From contig CALKAQ010000167.1 of the NCBI GenBank assembly GCA_937983075.1, positions 1 through 22,167 of the forward strand: a stretch of DNA of 22,167 nucleotides. The letters are read 5' to 3'. The translations under genes were made by a program, and so were the position numbers. The notes under the pieces are model-generated. The model saw only the letters and a program-made list of their open reading frames with translations, searched no databases and was not told the DNA's origin. Positions 7,647-15,873 of the stretch are shown piece by piece (position 1 is the first letter of the stretch; the number at the start of each line of letters is the position of its first letter). Source of the DNA: an uncultured bacterium. GTDB taxonomy: Bacteria > Bacillota > Limnochordia > DTU080 > JAAYLA01.

Positions 7647-9842
7647 CTAATACAATGTGGGCGTCGAGGGAAGCGTCTGCAGGCGATGGACCAAGTGGGA
7701 GTACCGCGCAGTGCCTTCGTTGTTGCGGACAAACGCCCGCAAAGCGGAATGCTGCCCGACAAAAACGGCCAAGCGTTTGGCTCGGGTCAATGCGGTATAC
7801 AGCAAGTTGCGATTCATTAAAGCGGGCATGATCCAGGCGACCGGAAGCACAATGCACGGATATTCGCTGCCCTGACTCTTGTGCACCGACACGGCGAACG
7901 CATGCGTCAACTCGTCCAGGTCCGCTTGCGTGTACGAGACGACGCGCTCGCCGTCCGCATCGGGAAAGACGACATCAACGCGCCGCTCGTCGACGTCAAT
8001 GCGGCTGATGCGCCCGATGTCCCCGTTGAACACCATGCGGTCGTAGTTGTTGCGGATCTGCATGACTTTGTCGCCGACACGGAGCACGCGGTCACCGATG
8101 CGCACTTCCGCCCCGCCTGGAGGATTCAACGCCGCCTGCAGCTGTTGGTTCAAGGCGTCGACGCCGAAAGCACCTCGCCTGAGCGGGCTGAGCACTTGAA
8201 TGTGCTGCAAAGGATCGCAGGACAAATAGGCGGGCAGACGGCGCCGCACCAAATCGACAATGGTGTCGGCGATTTCGTCGGGTTCGCAGCGGATGAAAAA
8301 ATAGTCGCCGTCTTCTCCGGCGCTCACGGGTATTTCGCCCCGCCGGATGCGGTGCGCGTTGGTGACGATGGTGCTCGCCGCGGCCTGGCGGAACACCTGC
8401 GTCAATCGGGCGACCGGTATGCGTCCCGATGCGAGCACGTCCTTCAACACCGTACCCGGGCCGACGGAAGGCAGTTGATCTTCGTCGCCGACCAGCACCA
8501 GACGGGTTCCGGGGCGAATGGCCTGGAGCAAATGGTGGAACAGCGGCAGATCGATCATCGATGCCTCGTCGACGATGACGGCATCGGTGGGGAGCGGACG
8601 TTCACGATGGAAGCCAAATTGAATGCCCGCACCGGCCTCCGGATGCTTGACTTCGAGCAGGCGGTGCAGCGTACGCGCCGGCCGCCCCGTCGCTTCGTTG
8701 AGACGCTGGGCCGCCCGGCCGGTTGGAGCTGCCAGCTCCACTTTGAGCCCGCGGCGCATCAGCTCGTTGCAAAGGGCTTGCAGCACCGTCGTTTTGCCCG
8801 TGCCCGGCCCGCCCGTGATGACGCACACACCGGAACGGATGGCAAGCTCAACCGCCCGGCGCTGCTCTTCGGACAGCGTGATGCCGTCCGTTTCACCGCC
8901 GAGCGGTAAACGACGCTCCGACGTCTGCTCCCGCTGTCCGGACGCGGCCTCCTCAGCCGCCGCCACCAACAGCGCCAGTTGTTCGGCGACGGCCGTTTCG
9001 GCGCGATGCATGCCGGCCAAATACACGCGGGCACCCGCTTCTTCAACGACAATGCGCTTTGACTGAGCGAGCGATTGCAGCGCCTCATCCGCCCGCGCTT
9101 CGCTGACGCCGAATTCAACCACGCGGCAGACCAATTCCGGTCCCGGCAGATACACGTGACCTTCGCCGAGCGCCTCGTGCAGCACATGACGCACCGCCGC
9201 CCGTGCCCGCTGCAGCGAATCGCCTTCCACGCCCATCGCTTGAGCGATTTCGTCGGCACGGCGAAAGCCCACGCCGAACATTTCGTCGGCCAGGCGGTAC
9301 GGATCTTCCCGCAGCCGCTCGATGGTTTCGGCTCCGTACTGGCGATAGATGCGGGCCGCCAACCCCGGCGTCAAGCCGTAGCTTTGCAAAAACACCATGA
9401 TCCGGCGCATTTCGCCTTGCTCGGAAACGGCCTTGGTGATGGCAGCGGCCTTTTTCGGCCCGATGCCTTCCACCGTCTGCAAGCGCTCGGGCTGCTGGAC
9501 GATGACGTCCAGCGTGTCGTCACCGAAAGCTTCAACGAGGCGCCGGGCGAGTTCCGGGCCGACGCCGGGTATCAAGCCCGAAGCGAGGTAACGCTCAATA
9601 CCGAGCCGGTTTTCGGGCGGCAACATTTCGCAGCTGCTGATTTCGAATTGGGGCCCGTATTGTGGGTGCTGAATCCACTTGCCGTGAAGTCGAAGGCGCT
9701 CTCCGATGTGCACTCCGGGCAAACGGCCGACCGCCGTGACTTCGGAGTGATCACCGCAATCAAGTTGGATTACCGTAAATCCGTTGTTTTTGTTGCGGAA
9801 GGTAATCCGCTTGACCAGCCCCTCCACGCGATCGCTGCTCAC
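7647..9842 (-). CDS. recD2: RecD2-type ATP-dependent DNA helicase
   Basis: A 731-residue superfamily 1B 5'-3' DNA helicase of the RecD2 type, which acts in DNA repair without RecBC. The N-terminal extension that separates RecD2 from RecD is present: a beta-barrel-like start, then helix-hairpin-helix segments (IPGVGPELARRL near 91-102 and VEGIGPKKAAAI near 124-135). Helicase motifs follow: Walker A GGPGTGKTT at 344-352, PTGRAAQRL at 373-381, Walker B DEAS at 425-428, GDEDQLPSVGPG at 452-463, SVHKSQGSEYP at 652-662 and YTALTRAKR at 682-690. The start is GTG with only a modest GGGAAG upstream. The gene may head the cluster that continues through panD; no convincing promoter is visible in the 196 bp upstream. 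Confidence 0.93.
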   Translation of the reverse strand: MSSDRVEGLVKRITFRNKNNGFTVIQLDCGDHSEVTAVGRLPGVHIGERLRLHGKWIQHPQYGPQFEISSCEMLPPENRLGIERYLASGLIPGVGPELARRLVEAFGDDTLDVIVQQPERLQTVEGIGPKKAAAITKAVSEQGEMRRIMVFLQSYGLTPGLAARIYRQYGAETIERLREDPYRLADEMFGVGFRRADEIAQAMGVEGDSLQRARAAVRHVLHEALGEGHVYLPGPELVCRVVEFGVSEARADEALQSLAQSKRIVVEEAGARVYLAGMHRAETAVAEQLALLVAAAEEAASGQREQTSERRLPLGGETDGITLSEEQRRAVELAIRSGVCVITGGPGTGKTTVLQALCNELMRRGLKVELAAPTGRAAQRLNEATGRPARTLHRLLEVKHPEAGAGIQFGFHRERPLPTDAVIVDEASMIDLPLFHHLLQAIRPGTRLVLVGDEDQLPSVGPGTVLKDVLASGRIPVARLTQVFRQAAASTIVTNAHRIRRGEIPVSAGEDGDYFFIRCEPDEIADTIVDLVRRRLPAYLSCDPLQHIQVLSPLRRGAFGVDALNQQLQAALNPPGGAEVRIGDRVLRVGDKVMQIRNNYDRMVFNGDIGRISRIDVDERRVDVVFPDADGERVVSYTQADLDELTHAFAVSVHKSQGSEYPCIVLPVAWIMPALMNRNLLYTALTRAKRLAVFVGQHSALRAFVRNNEGTARYSHLVHRLQTLPSTPTLY

Positions 9843-10038
9843 TATCGCACTTCCCGTCTGAAGGGGAATTCAGCCTGCCCGGCTTTCGGCCATGCCAAAA
9901 ACCGGTGGAATTCCGTGGTGATACTGGTTTCGCTGCCGGGGCTGATCGTTCCTGCAGATGCCGAAAGCGAATCATGACCTGGTCGTAGGGAATTCGATAG
10001 GGCTAAGTGCAGGGAAACGACAAACTGCTCGTTCGGCG

Positions 10039-10332
10039 CTAAGTTGACTCCGGTTGGTTGTCATCGAACCGAACCAACCCCATGCGAATGGCGGCCAAAG
10101 CAGCCTGGGTTCGGTCTCTGACGCGCAACTTGCGATAAATGCTGCTAACATGGTTCTTGACGGTGTGTGGACTGATAAACAGAAGTTGTGCGATTTCTTC
10201 GTTGGAACGGCCGCGGGCGATGAGTGTCAAGACCTCAAGCTCTCGTGCCGAGAGATCCCCCCAGCGTCCTCGCTTAAATCCGTGTGCCAAATTAACCCAT
10301 CCCCTACTCAACTCAAGGTTGGACACAGCCAT
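10039..10332 (-). CDS. Orphan LuxR/GerE-type helix-turn-helix protein
   Basis: A 97-residue protein consisting almost entirely of a LuxR-type DNA-binding domain (about residues 27-90: LSARELEVLTLIARG, ISPHTVKNHVSSIYRKL, DRTQAALAAIRMGLV). It has no receiver or sensor domain. A hand alignment with the C-terminal domain of the neighbouring DegU gives about 40 identities in 65 positions, so duplication of the DegU output domain is likely. Stand-alone proteins of this kind are known, for example the sporulation regulator GerE. The ATG at 10332 lacks a clear ribosome binding site, and a TTG within the first 20 codons preceded by a G-rich stretch is an alternative start. It lies 89 bp after degU on the same strand. 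Confidence 0.8.
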   Translation of the reverse strand: MAVSNLELSRGWVNLAHGFKRGRWGDLSARELEVLTLIARGRSNEEIAQLLFISPHTVKNHVSSIYRKLRVRDRTQAALAAIRMGLVRFDDNQPEST

Positions 10333-10421
10333 TGGATGCGCTGCATCGTTAGTTCACATTATGAGGCCCGCGAGTAGATGGGAATAGGTCCGTATTACCG
10401 ATCGCGCCGATTTCATCGGAA

Positions 10422-11093
10422 TTACATCATTTTCACCAGGCCGGAGCGAATGGCAAACACCGCAGCTTGTGTGCGGTCGGCCACGTTGAGCTTGCGCAGT
10501 ATGTTGGTGACGTGGTTTTTCACCGTTTTTTCGCTGATCACCAGCGTAGCGGCGATTTCTCGGTTGGTTTGCCCGCCGACAATCAATTCGAGCACCTCGA
10601 GCTCCCGTTCAGTGAGCTGTTTGGTTTCGGCGTCGCCATGCCAGAAAGCCGAAGAAGCCCCGGCCGGACGATGCAGCTGTTTGAGCAGTTTCGTCATCAA
10701 GCTGGCGGGAATGAACGCTTCGCCGTGGTAGACACGGCGGATGGCTTCGACCACCCGGGCCGGTTCCACATCTTTGAGGATATAGCCTTTGGCACCGGCG
10801 TTGACCATTTCGGCGATGTATTCGTCATCGTCGTGGATCGTAAGGACGACGATGTCGATTTCCGGATGCTGGCTTTTGATGCGCCGGGTGGCGGCAAGTC
10901 CGCCCCCTTGAGGCATGTTGATGTCCATCAGTACGACGTGCGGTTTGAGCCGCGCCGCTTTTTCAACGACTTCCGCACCGTCGGCCGCTTCACCGACGAT
11001 TTCGAGGTCGGGTTCCATCTCGAGTATTTTACGTAAACCTTCGCGCAAAAGAGCATGATCGTCAGCGATCAGCACGCGAATTTTTTCAGCCAT
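10422..11093 (-). CDS. degU: NarL/FixJ-family response regulator, DegU-like
   Basis: A 223-residue two-component response regulator. The N-terminal receiver has the acidic pocket (ADD at 10-12), phospho-acceptor Asp57 in VVLMDINMP, the switch threonine in VVLTIHDDD and the lysine in GYILKD. The C-terminal LuxR-type domain carries LTERELEVLELI and ISEKTVKNHVTNILRKLNVADRTQA. Pairing with a DegS-like kinase directly upstream (37-bp gap) supports DegU, which in bacilli controls exoenzyme production, competence and motility. An AAGGAG element lies a little far upstream of the ATG. Targets in this organism cannot be read from the sequence. Confidence 0.93.
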   Translation of the reverse strand: MAEKIRVLIADDHALLREGLRKILEMEPDLEIVGEAADGAEVVEKAARLKPHVVLMDINMPQGGGLAATRRIKSQHPEIDIVVLTIHDDDEYIAEMVNAGAKGYILKDVEPARVVEAIRRVYHGEAFIPASLMTKLLKQLHRPAGASSAFWHGDAETKQLTERELEVLELIVGGQTNREIAATLVISEKTVKNHVTNILRKLNVADRTQAAVFAIRSGLVKMM

Positions 11094-11130
11094 GGCGTGA
11101 TTCGCTCCTTGCGGTTATGCCGCATCAAAA

Positions 11131-12294
11131 TCAGGCCGTCGACGCTTCCGGCGGCTGCATTTTGATGCGGGCCACGATGAGTGTCCCCCGCCCCACCTCG
11201 CTTTTAAGCTTGAATTCACCATCGAGGAGCTCGATCCTTTCCCGCATGCTCATAATGCCGAAGCTCTCTCGATTGGCCCAAGTTCGGTACACTTCTTCCG
11301 GGTCGAAACCGACACCGTTGTCTTCGACGTTGACAATCAAGTGCGTCGGTCCGAACGTCAGGCGCACATCGATGGCGGTCGCCTGTGCGTGGCGCCTCGC
11401 GTTGTTGACGGCTTCTTGAATGAGACGAAACACGGCGACTTCGATGGCCGAATGCAGCCGCTGTTCGCGTCCGCTGACCTTGAGCTCGACCGGTATCGCT
11501 TCCTGCTCGCGCAGATTCTCGAGATAGCGATGCAGCGTCGGCACCAAACCCAAATCGTCCAAGGCCATCGGGCGCAGATTGAAGATGATTTTGCGCACTT
11601 CTCGCAGCGATTCCTTCACCAGCTGCTTCAATTGGGCGAGTTCCTGCGTCACTTCTGCCCGCCCTGCGGCGAGCAGACGTTCGCATATTTCGGCCCGCAG
11701 TACGACATTGGCCATGGCCTGTGCCGGACCGTCGTGGATTTCCCGCGCCACCCGACGCCGTTCTTCTTCTTGTGCCCGAATGACGTGTTCACCGATTTGG
11801 AAACGGGCGCGCAATCCTTCGAGCTCCCCGGTCAGACGGTCCATGTTGCCCGTCAGCATTTTCAGCGCCATATTGACATTGCCGACAAGATTTTCCGCCC
11901 GTTGAATCATGCTTTGAATGGCTCGCAGACCGCGTTCGAGCTCATCGCGGCGACGGCGCAAAGCCGCCTCGCGTTCGCGTTCCACCGACAAAGCGACCAT
12001 CAGCTGCTCGGCATGCTCGTACGCTCGCTGAACTTCTTGCTGTGAATGTTTGGCAAAGTCTTTGTTGATCATCGCCAAGCGTTGGCGTGCTTTGCGCAGT
12101 TCGGTTTCCAGCCGATCGACCTCGCGGATGCACGCATCCACCTCGGATCGCAGCTCGGCGAGGCCCCTTTCCATCCGTTCGTACTCGTTGCGAGCATCAT
12201 CTACAATTTGAAACACCTGATCGCGGGCTGAATTCAAAGCGTCTTGGGCTTGCTTCAATATCGCGTCGATGCTGGTGGCCACCTTTTGGACCAT
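11131..12294 (-). CDS. degS: Cytoplasmic sensor histidine kinase, DegS-like
   Basis: A 387-residue histidine kinase that should phosphorylate the adjacent DegU-like regulator. Residues 1 to about 170 form a long charged, heptad-rich coiled coil with no membrane segment, as in DegS. A HisKA_3 dimerisation domain follows, with EEERRRVAREIHDGPAQ and phospho-acceptor His187. The HATPase_c domain has the N box around LIQEAVNNARRHA, DNGVGFDP, SFGIMSMRERIELLDG and a final GRGTLI. Length and domain order match Bacillus DegS closely. The ATG has a GGAGG nine bases upstream, and that ribosome binding site sits within a dyad described separately. Confidence 0.94.
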   Translation of the reverse strand: MVQKVATSIDAILKQAQDALNSARDQVFQIVDDARNEYERMERGLAELRSEVDACIREVDRLETELRKARQRLAMINKDFAKHSQQEVQRAYEHAEQLMVALSVEREREAALRRRRDELERGLRAIQSMIQRAENLVGNVNMALKMLTGNMDRLTGELEGLRARFQIGEHVIRAQEEERRRVAREIHDGPAQAMANVVLRAEICERLLAAGRAEVTQELAQLKQLVKESLREVRKIIFNLRPMALDDLGLVPTLHRYLENLREQEAIPVELKVSGREQRLHSAIEVAVFRLIQEAVNNARRHAQATAIDVRLTFGPTHLIVNVEDNGVGFDPEEVYRTWANRESFGIMSMRERIELLDGEFKLKSEVGRGTLIVARIKMQPPEASTA

Positions 12295-12298
12295 GGCA

Positions 12299-12318
12299 AA
12301 TCGCCTCCTGAGGCGATT
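12299..12318 (-). promoter_or_regulatory. Inverted repeat overlapping the degS ribosome binding site
   Basis: Two perfect 9-bp arms, AATCGCCTC and GAGGCGATT, are separated by two bases. On the transcribed strand the GGAGG ribosome binding site of degS (12304-12308) lies inside the dyad. In RNA, a stem of seven pairs (AAUCGCC with GGCGAUU) with a six-base loop would partly hide it. It could act as an operator for a dimeric protein or as an RNA hairpin controlling degS translation; the sequence alone does not decide. Confidence 0.5.
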
Positions 12319-12350
12319 CCGGCTCCTTCCGCGCCACTTGCGTCTGAAAA

Positions 12351-12376
12351 CCTCCCGCCAATCGTGTATCGGGAGG
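12351..12376 (-). terminator. Intrinsic terminator between the membrane phosphatase gene and degS
   Basis: Read on the minus strand, CCTCCCG and CGGGAGG form a 7-bp GC-rich stem with a 12-base loop, followed directly by TTTTC. It lies 50 bp after the stop at 12426 and before degS. This suggests that the upstream block ends here and that degS-degU have their own promoter, which I cannot locate with confidence. Confidence 0.65.
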
Positions 12377-12425
12377 CTACATCAGAAGGTCCGGTTTTGT
12401 GCTTTACGCAACGAGATTTTCTGCT

Positions 12426-14750
12426 TTACTTTTTCAAAACCCTGCCGTTCTCGGCCCGGACGGACTTTTCCAGCATCAGGTAAAGGAGCGTGGACACGAC
12501 GGGAATCATCAACGTCGCCGCGGCGACGATCCCCGAATCGTTGACCGCCAACGCCGTGAGCGCCGCAATGAGGCTGCCTCGGATGGCCAGACTCAAATAG
12601 CGATGCGTATGCACCAGCCGGCGCATCAAGCGCGGGGGATAAATCATCAACCCGATGGCGGCGATGAGCGATATGAAGAAGGCACGGCTCCAAATGGTGA
12701 GCCGAATCAGGCGGACGTTGACCGCCAGCTTGCGTTCGAAAATCGTCCAAAGCGGATCGGCTCCGCTGCGGCTCACCTGCTGTATGGCACCGCCGACATG
12801 CGAATGGCCTTCATTCAAGGCGCCGAGATCATACAGACTCGCAAGGCCGATTACGACGACCAGCGCCGCAAGCGTCAAGACGGCGCTGCGCCAAGTGATG
12901 CGGCCGCAGACGAACAACGCGCCCAAAGCGCCAAAACCGACGACGGCCGCTATGGTGCCGCCGAGATTGACGCCGTGGACCGGGGAAGCCAAGATGAACA
13001 CAATAGCCGCAAAGCTGAGGGCAACAAGACCGAGCGGCCCCCGGCGCACGCCAGGTTCCCCCGGCCGGCGGGTCTTGTCGAGCCACCCGCCGGCTGCGAC
13101 GGCCGCTGAGCCGATGAGCACGCCCATGTATTCGTTGCCGATGCCGTAATAGCGGGAGCCCCCGATCGGGTCGTATCCCAGATGCGAACGCTGCATGAGG
13201 GGGGCCCCGGCTGCGGCGTCGATCGCAAGCGCCAACGCTGTCGCCGTACAAAGGAGCGTAAAGGCGAACACCGGGTCATTCCGCCCTGCCGCCACACGCG
13301 CCGCGACGGTCAGTGCGAGCGCCGTCACGAGAATCTGCCCCCAGACGGCGGGCAGCGCATCGGCCGGCGGAAACAACGGAAGCAGCAGCAGTGCGAGCGG
13401 AAACGAAATCAGGGCGAGGTGAAGCCAGCGGGCTACCCGCACGATCACACCGAGATGGCGGGACAGAGGGTTGTGAAAGACGAGTACGGCCGTGCTCAGC
13501 AACACCGCGCCAAGCTGCACGAAGAAATACGGCTGGATGACGGGCAGCCGCTGTTTGTGGATCCGTGTGATTTGATCGTATAGGGCTTCTAAATGCTCCC
13601 ACACTTCCTCAGCCGGGACAACAGACAGCGTCCGTCCCGCCCAGCCGGGTTCTTCCACGCCGAGCCAATGGAGAATGGTCGGTGCGATGTCGGTGTTCGC
13701 CGCCAAGCCTGTCCGTCGGGTGGTCGGCGACGTCAGCAGTCCGCCTCCCATGCCGCGCGGCTCGCTAGCGCCGGGAAAATGCGCCAACACCGCCGGTATC
13801 AGCAGGTACCCCGCGGACACGTCGGCCATGGGCGGCTGCGGTGCGACGACCAGCACGTAATGTTCCCCCGCCGACTCCTGCAGCGCCGCGGTCACTTCCG
13901 ACAAGAAGGCGTCCATGCGTGCCAAAGCGGTTTTTCGATGGGCTGCAAATTGCTCGGCCGCCAAAGGCAGCTCCACGGCTTCCAGCCGCGCCAGATCGGC
14001 GAGATCAACGACAACCAGTCCGGGCTGTCCGACGTGCTGCAACACGAATTCAAGCAGTCGAGCGTAGTCGGTGCGCAGCCCGAACGGCCAAGTCGGGTCG
14101 ACCACCAACGTTTCCGCCCCTACGTTGCCTGCGGGAACCCGTCCGGCTCGGTCCATGGCCACCAGCACGGCAAAACGCTGCGGTGCGCCGGGCGTGTCGG
14201 CATTGCCGTACACCGCGACCGGAATGCCGGCCAGGCGCAGTGCCTCCCCCAAGCGTCCCGGCGAAAACGGACGCTCCTGCGCGCCGCCAAGCGCATGCAG
14301 TTCGGCAGCGCCGAGATGCACGATCGCGGCGTCTGCCGCCGCTTCTCCGTGCAAGGCTTCATACAAGCGAGCGACCGGCTGTCCGGCATACGTTTCCTCG
14401 ACGTGGAAGGCCAAGCCTGAAGCCGTGCCACCTACGGCTCGCTCGCCGCTGCCCAAGGAGGCATACGGCGCGCCGAGGCCGCGGCCGCCTGTACGAGCGT
14501 TGAGCAGTCCCGCACCGCCCCATGCCGCCAAATTGCGGATGGCAGGCAAATCGCCGCCCGTGATGTCTTTCAGCCCGACACGGTCGATGAGAAACAAAAA
14601 AACGGTCGGAAGTTCGTCGGCGGCTTGGACCGCGTTGCTCGAACCCGGGATCGAGCATACGACGAGCACAAAGATGAGCGGCACGAACAGCAACCGACCG
14701 AAGACCTTCCATCCACAGCGATGACCAAAGCATGGAACGCTCAGCTTCAT
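12426..14750 (-). CDS. Alkaline-phosphatase-fold polytopic membrane protein of unknown function
   Basis: A 774-residue protein in two halves. A hydrophobic segment at about 17-44 acts as signal or anchor. Residues about 48-380 look like an extracytoplasmic alkaline-phosphatase/phosphoglyceromutase-like domain: FLFLIDRVGL, a candidate nucleophile region ASLGSGERAVGG near 97-108, and NTDIAPTILHWLG at 352-364, a typical superfamily motif. From about 405 to the end come roughly ten transmembrane helices, with a conserved-looking polar stretch GGSRYYGIGNEYMG near 533-546. Several metal-ligand positions of active phosphatases are not evident, so catalysis is uncertain. I recognise this as a conserved uncharacterised type in Bacillota, not a named gene. 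No strong ribosome binding site precedes the ATG; a later start in the basic N terminus is possible. It lies 78 bp after the oxidoreductase gene. Confidence 0.75.
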   Translation of the reverse strand: MKLSVPCFGHRCGWKVFGRLLFVPLIFVLVVCSIPGSSNAVQAADELPTVFLFLIDRVGLKDITGGDLPAIRNLAAWGGAGLLNARTGGRGLGAPYASLGSGERAVGGTASGLAFHVEETYAGQPVARLYEALHGEAAADAAIVHLGAAELHALGGAQERPFSPGRLGEALRLAGIPVAVYGNADTPGAPQRFAVLVAMDRAGRVPAGNVGAETLVVDPTWPFGLRTDYARLLEFVLQHVGQPGLVVVDLADLARLEAVELPLAAEQFAAHRKTALARMDAFLSEVTAALQESAGEHYVLVVAPQPPMADVSAGYLLIPAVLAHFPGASEPRGMGGGLLTSPTTRRTGLAANTDIAPTILHWLGVEEPGWAGRTLSVVPAEEVWEHLEALYDQITRIHKQRLPVIQPYFFVQLGAVLLSTAVLVFHNPLSRHLGVIVRVARWLHLALISFPLALLLLPLFPPADALPAVWGQILVTALALTVAARVAAGRNDPVFAFTLLCTATALALAIDAAAGAPLMQRSHLGYDPIGGSRYYGIGNEYMGVLIGSAAVAAGGWLDKTRRPGEPGVRRGPLGLVALSFAAIVFILASPVHGVNLGGTIAAVVGFGALGALFVCGRITWRSAVLTLAALVVVIGLASLYDLGALNEGHSHVGGAIQQVSRSGADPLWTIFERKLAVNVRLIRLTIWSRAFFISLIAAIGLMIYPPRLMRRLVHTHRYLSLAIRGSLIAALTALAVNDSGIVAAATLMIPVVSTLLYLMLEKSVRAENGRVLKK

Positions 14751-14828
14751 GCGCTAAGTGTTTACGCTGCCGTTGCGTTCCATGCGCCTTCTTCTCGTTG
14801 CCGCGTGTCGCTGTCAAGTACGGTTTGC

Positions 14829-15770
14829 TTACGGCACCGATGCTGCGTGCTCGATGACGTCGAGGCAAATTCTCAGCGCCTCTACGCCGTGCTGCCCCGA
14901 AACGGCCGGCGGCGTTCCCGCCCGCACGGAAGCGACAAAATGTGCTAGTTCCAAGGCGAGAGCCGATTCCCGCTCGACGGGAATCTCTTCAAACTCCGAG
15001 CCGCCTTCGGCGATCCACAGCCGCTGGGCGACCAAATCGGCCTTGGCTGTGAACCCTTTGCAGCGCACCTCGAACATCCGACGCTTTTGGTCGGCGATTC
15101 GGCTGGCCAACAGCTTTACGGTTGCCGGAGGAGCGCCGCCCCCCGAGATTTCCAACGTGGCGAGTGCGACGTCGGGCCGCCCGCTCTCGATGCTCATGCT
15201 TTGCGACTGAACCACCCGGCACCGCTCGCCGGGATGCAGCATGCGAACAAGGTCGATGTCGTGAATCATCAAGTCGAGGGTCACATCGATGTCGCATCCC
15301 CTGCCGTCGTACGGCGCCATGCGAAAAGCCCGCAATTCGCTCGGCGAGTCCTTCACTCTGGGAGCCGCTCGAGCCGCCAGACGAATGATCGCCGGATTGA
15401 AGCGCTCGACGTGGCCCACCATCAGACATACCCCGGCCTCTGCCGCCATGTTGACCATCCGCACGGCTTCCTGTTCGGTCGCGGCAATGGGTTTTTCTAC
15501 GAGCACATGCACTCCAGCGCTGATAAAATGCTCCACCACTTCCGAGTGAAGAGCCGTTGGGGTCGTCACGCTCACCGCGTCAACGTGAGGCGTCAAATCG
15601 CGATAATCCTGGCAAGCGATGACGTTCCAAAGCCCAGCCGTCTCTTCACACTTCTCTGGGTCGGGTGTCGCCACCCCCGTCAGACGCACCCCAGGCAGTC
15701 GCAGGTACGTCTCGGCGTGCCGCCTGCCCATGCTTCCGAGGCCAACCACACCCACCCGCAATTCGGACAA
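14829..15770 (-). CDS. Gfo/Idh/MocA-family NAD(P)-dependent oxidoreductase
   Basis: A 313-residue dehydrogenase of the Gfo/Idh/MocA family, which usually acts on sugars, inositols or nucleotide sugars. The N-terminal Rossmann fold starts RVGVVGLGSMGRRHAETY with GxGxxG; the catalytic-lysine motif EKPIA is present, followed by VGHVERFNPA and the second-domain motif DLMIHDIDLV. The TTG at 15770 is chosen because a GGGGGG run lies seven bases upstream and it places the nucleotide-binding strand at the N terminus, as usual. A TTG at 15812 with a strong AAGGAGG only three bases away would add 14 residues. The substrate is not readable. It follows the secreted chaperone-like gene on the same strand. 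Confidence 0.88.
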   Translation of the reverse strand: MSELRVGVVGLGSMGRRHAETYLRLPGVRLTGVATPDPEKCEETAGLWNVIACQDYRDLTPHVDAVSVTTPTALHSEVVEHFISAGVHVLVEKPIAATEQEAVRMVNMAAEAGVCLMVGHVERFNPAIIRLAARAAPRVKDSPSELRAFRMAPYDGRGCDIDVTLDLMIHDIDLVRMLHPGERCRVVQSQSMSIESGRPDVALATLEISGGGAPPATVKLLASRIADQKRRMFEVRCKGFTAKADLVAQRLWIAEGGSEFEEIPVERESALALELAHFVASVRAGTPPAVSGQHGVEALRICLDVIEHAASVP

Positions 15771-15873
15771 TGCACATCCCCCCGACTCGATGATACTCGA
15801 ACGAGGCTGCAAGCACCTCCTTCACGGCGGGAAATTTGCCGTGCCGGCCGAGGATGCGGTCGCTTCGCCCGTT

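Noticed and set aside
7609..7857. N-terminal extension of the aldehyde dehydrogenase to 7857
   Set aside because: These 83 codons overlap the end of recD2 in another frame and look unlike any dehydrogenase; the ATG at 7608 has a good ribosome binding site.
9843..10038. Promoter for the recD2-pan cluster
   Set aside because: TTGTCG followed after 17 bases by CTATCG was considered, but the -10 match is too poor. Three GAATTC sites in the gap seem to be chance.
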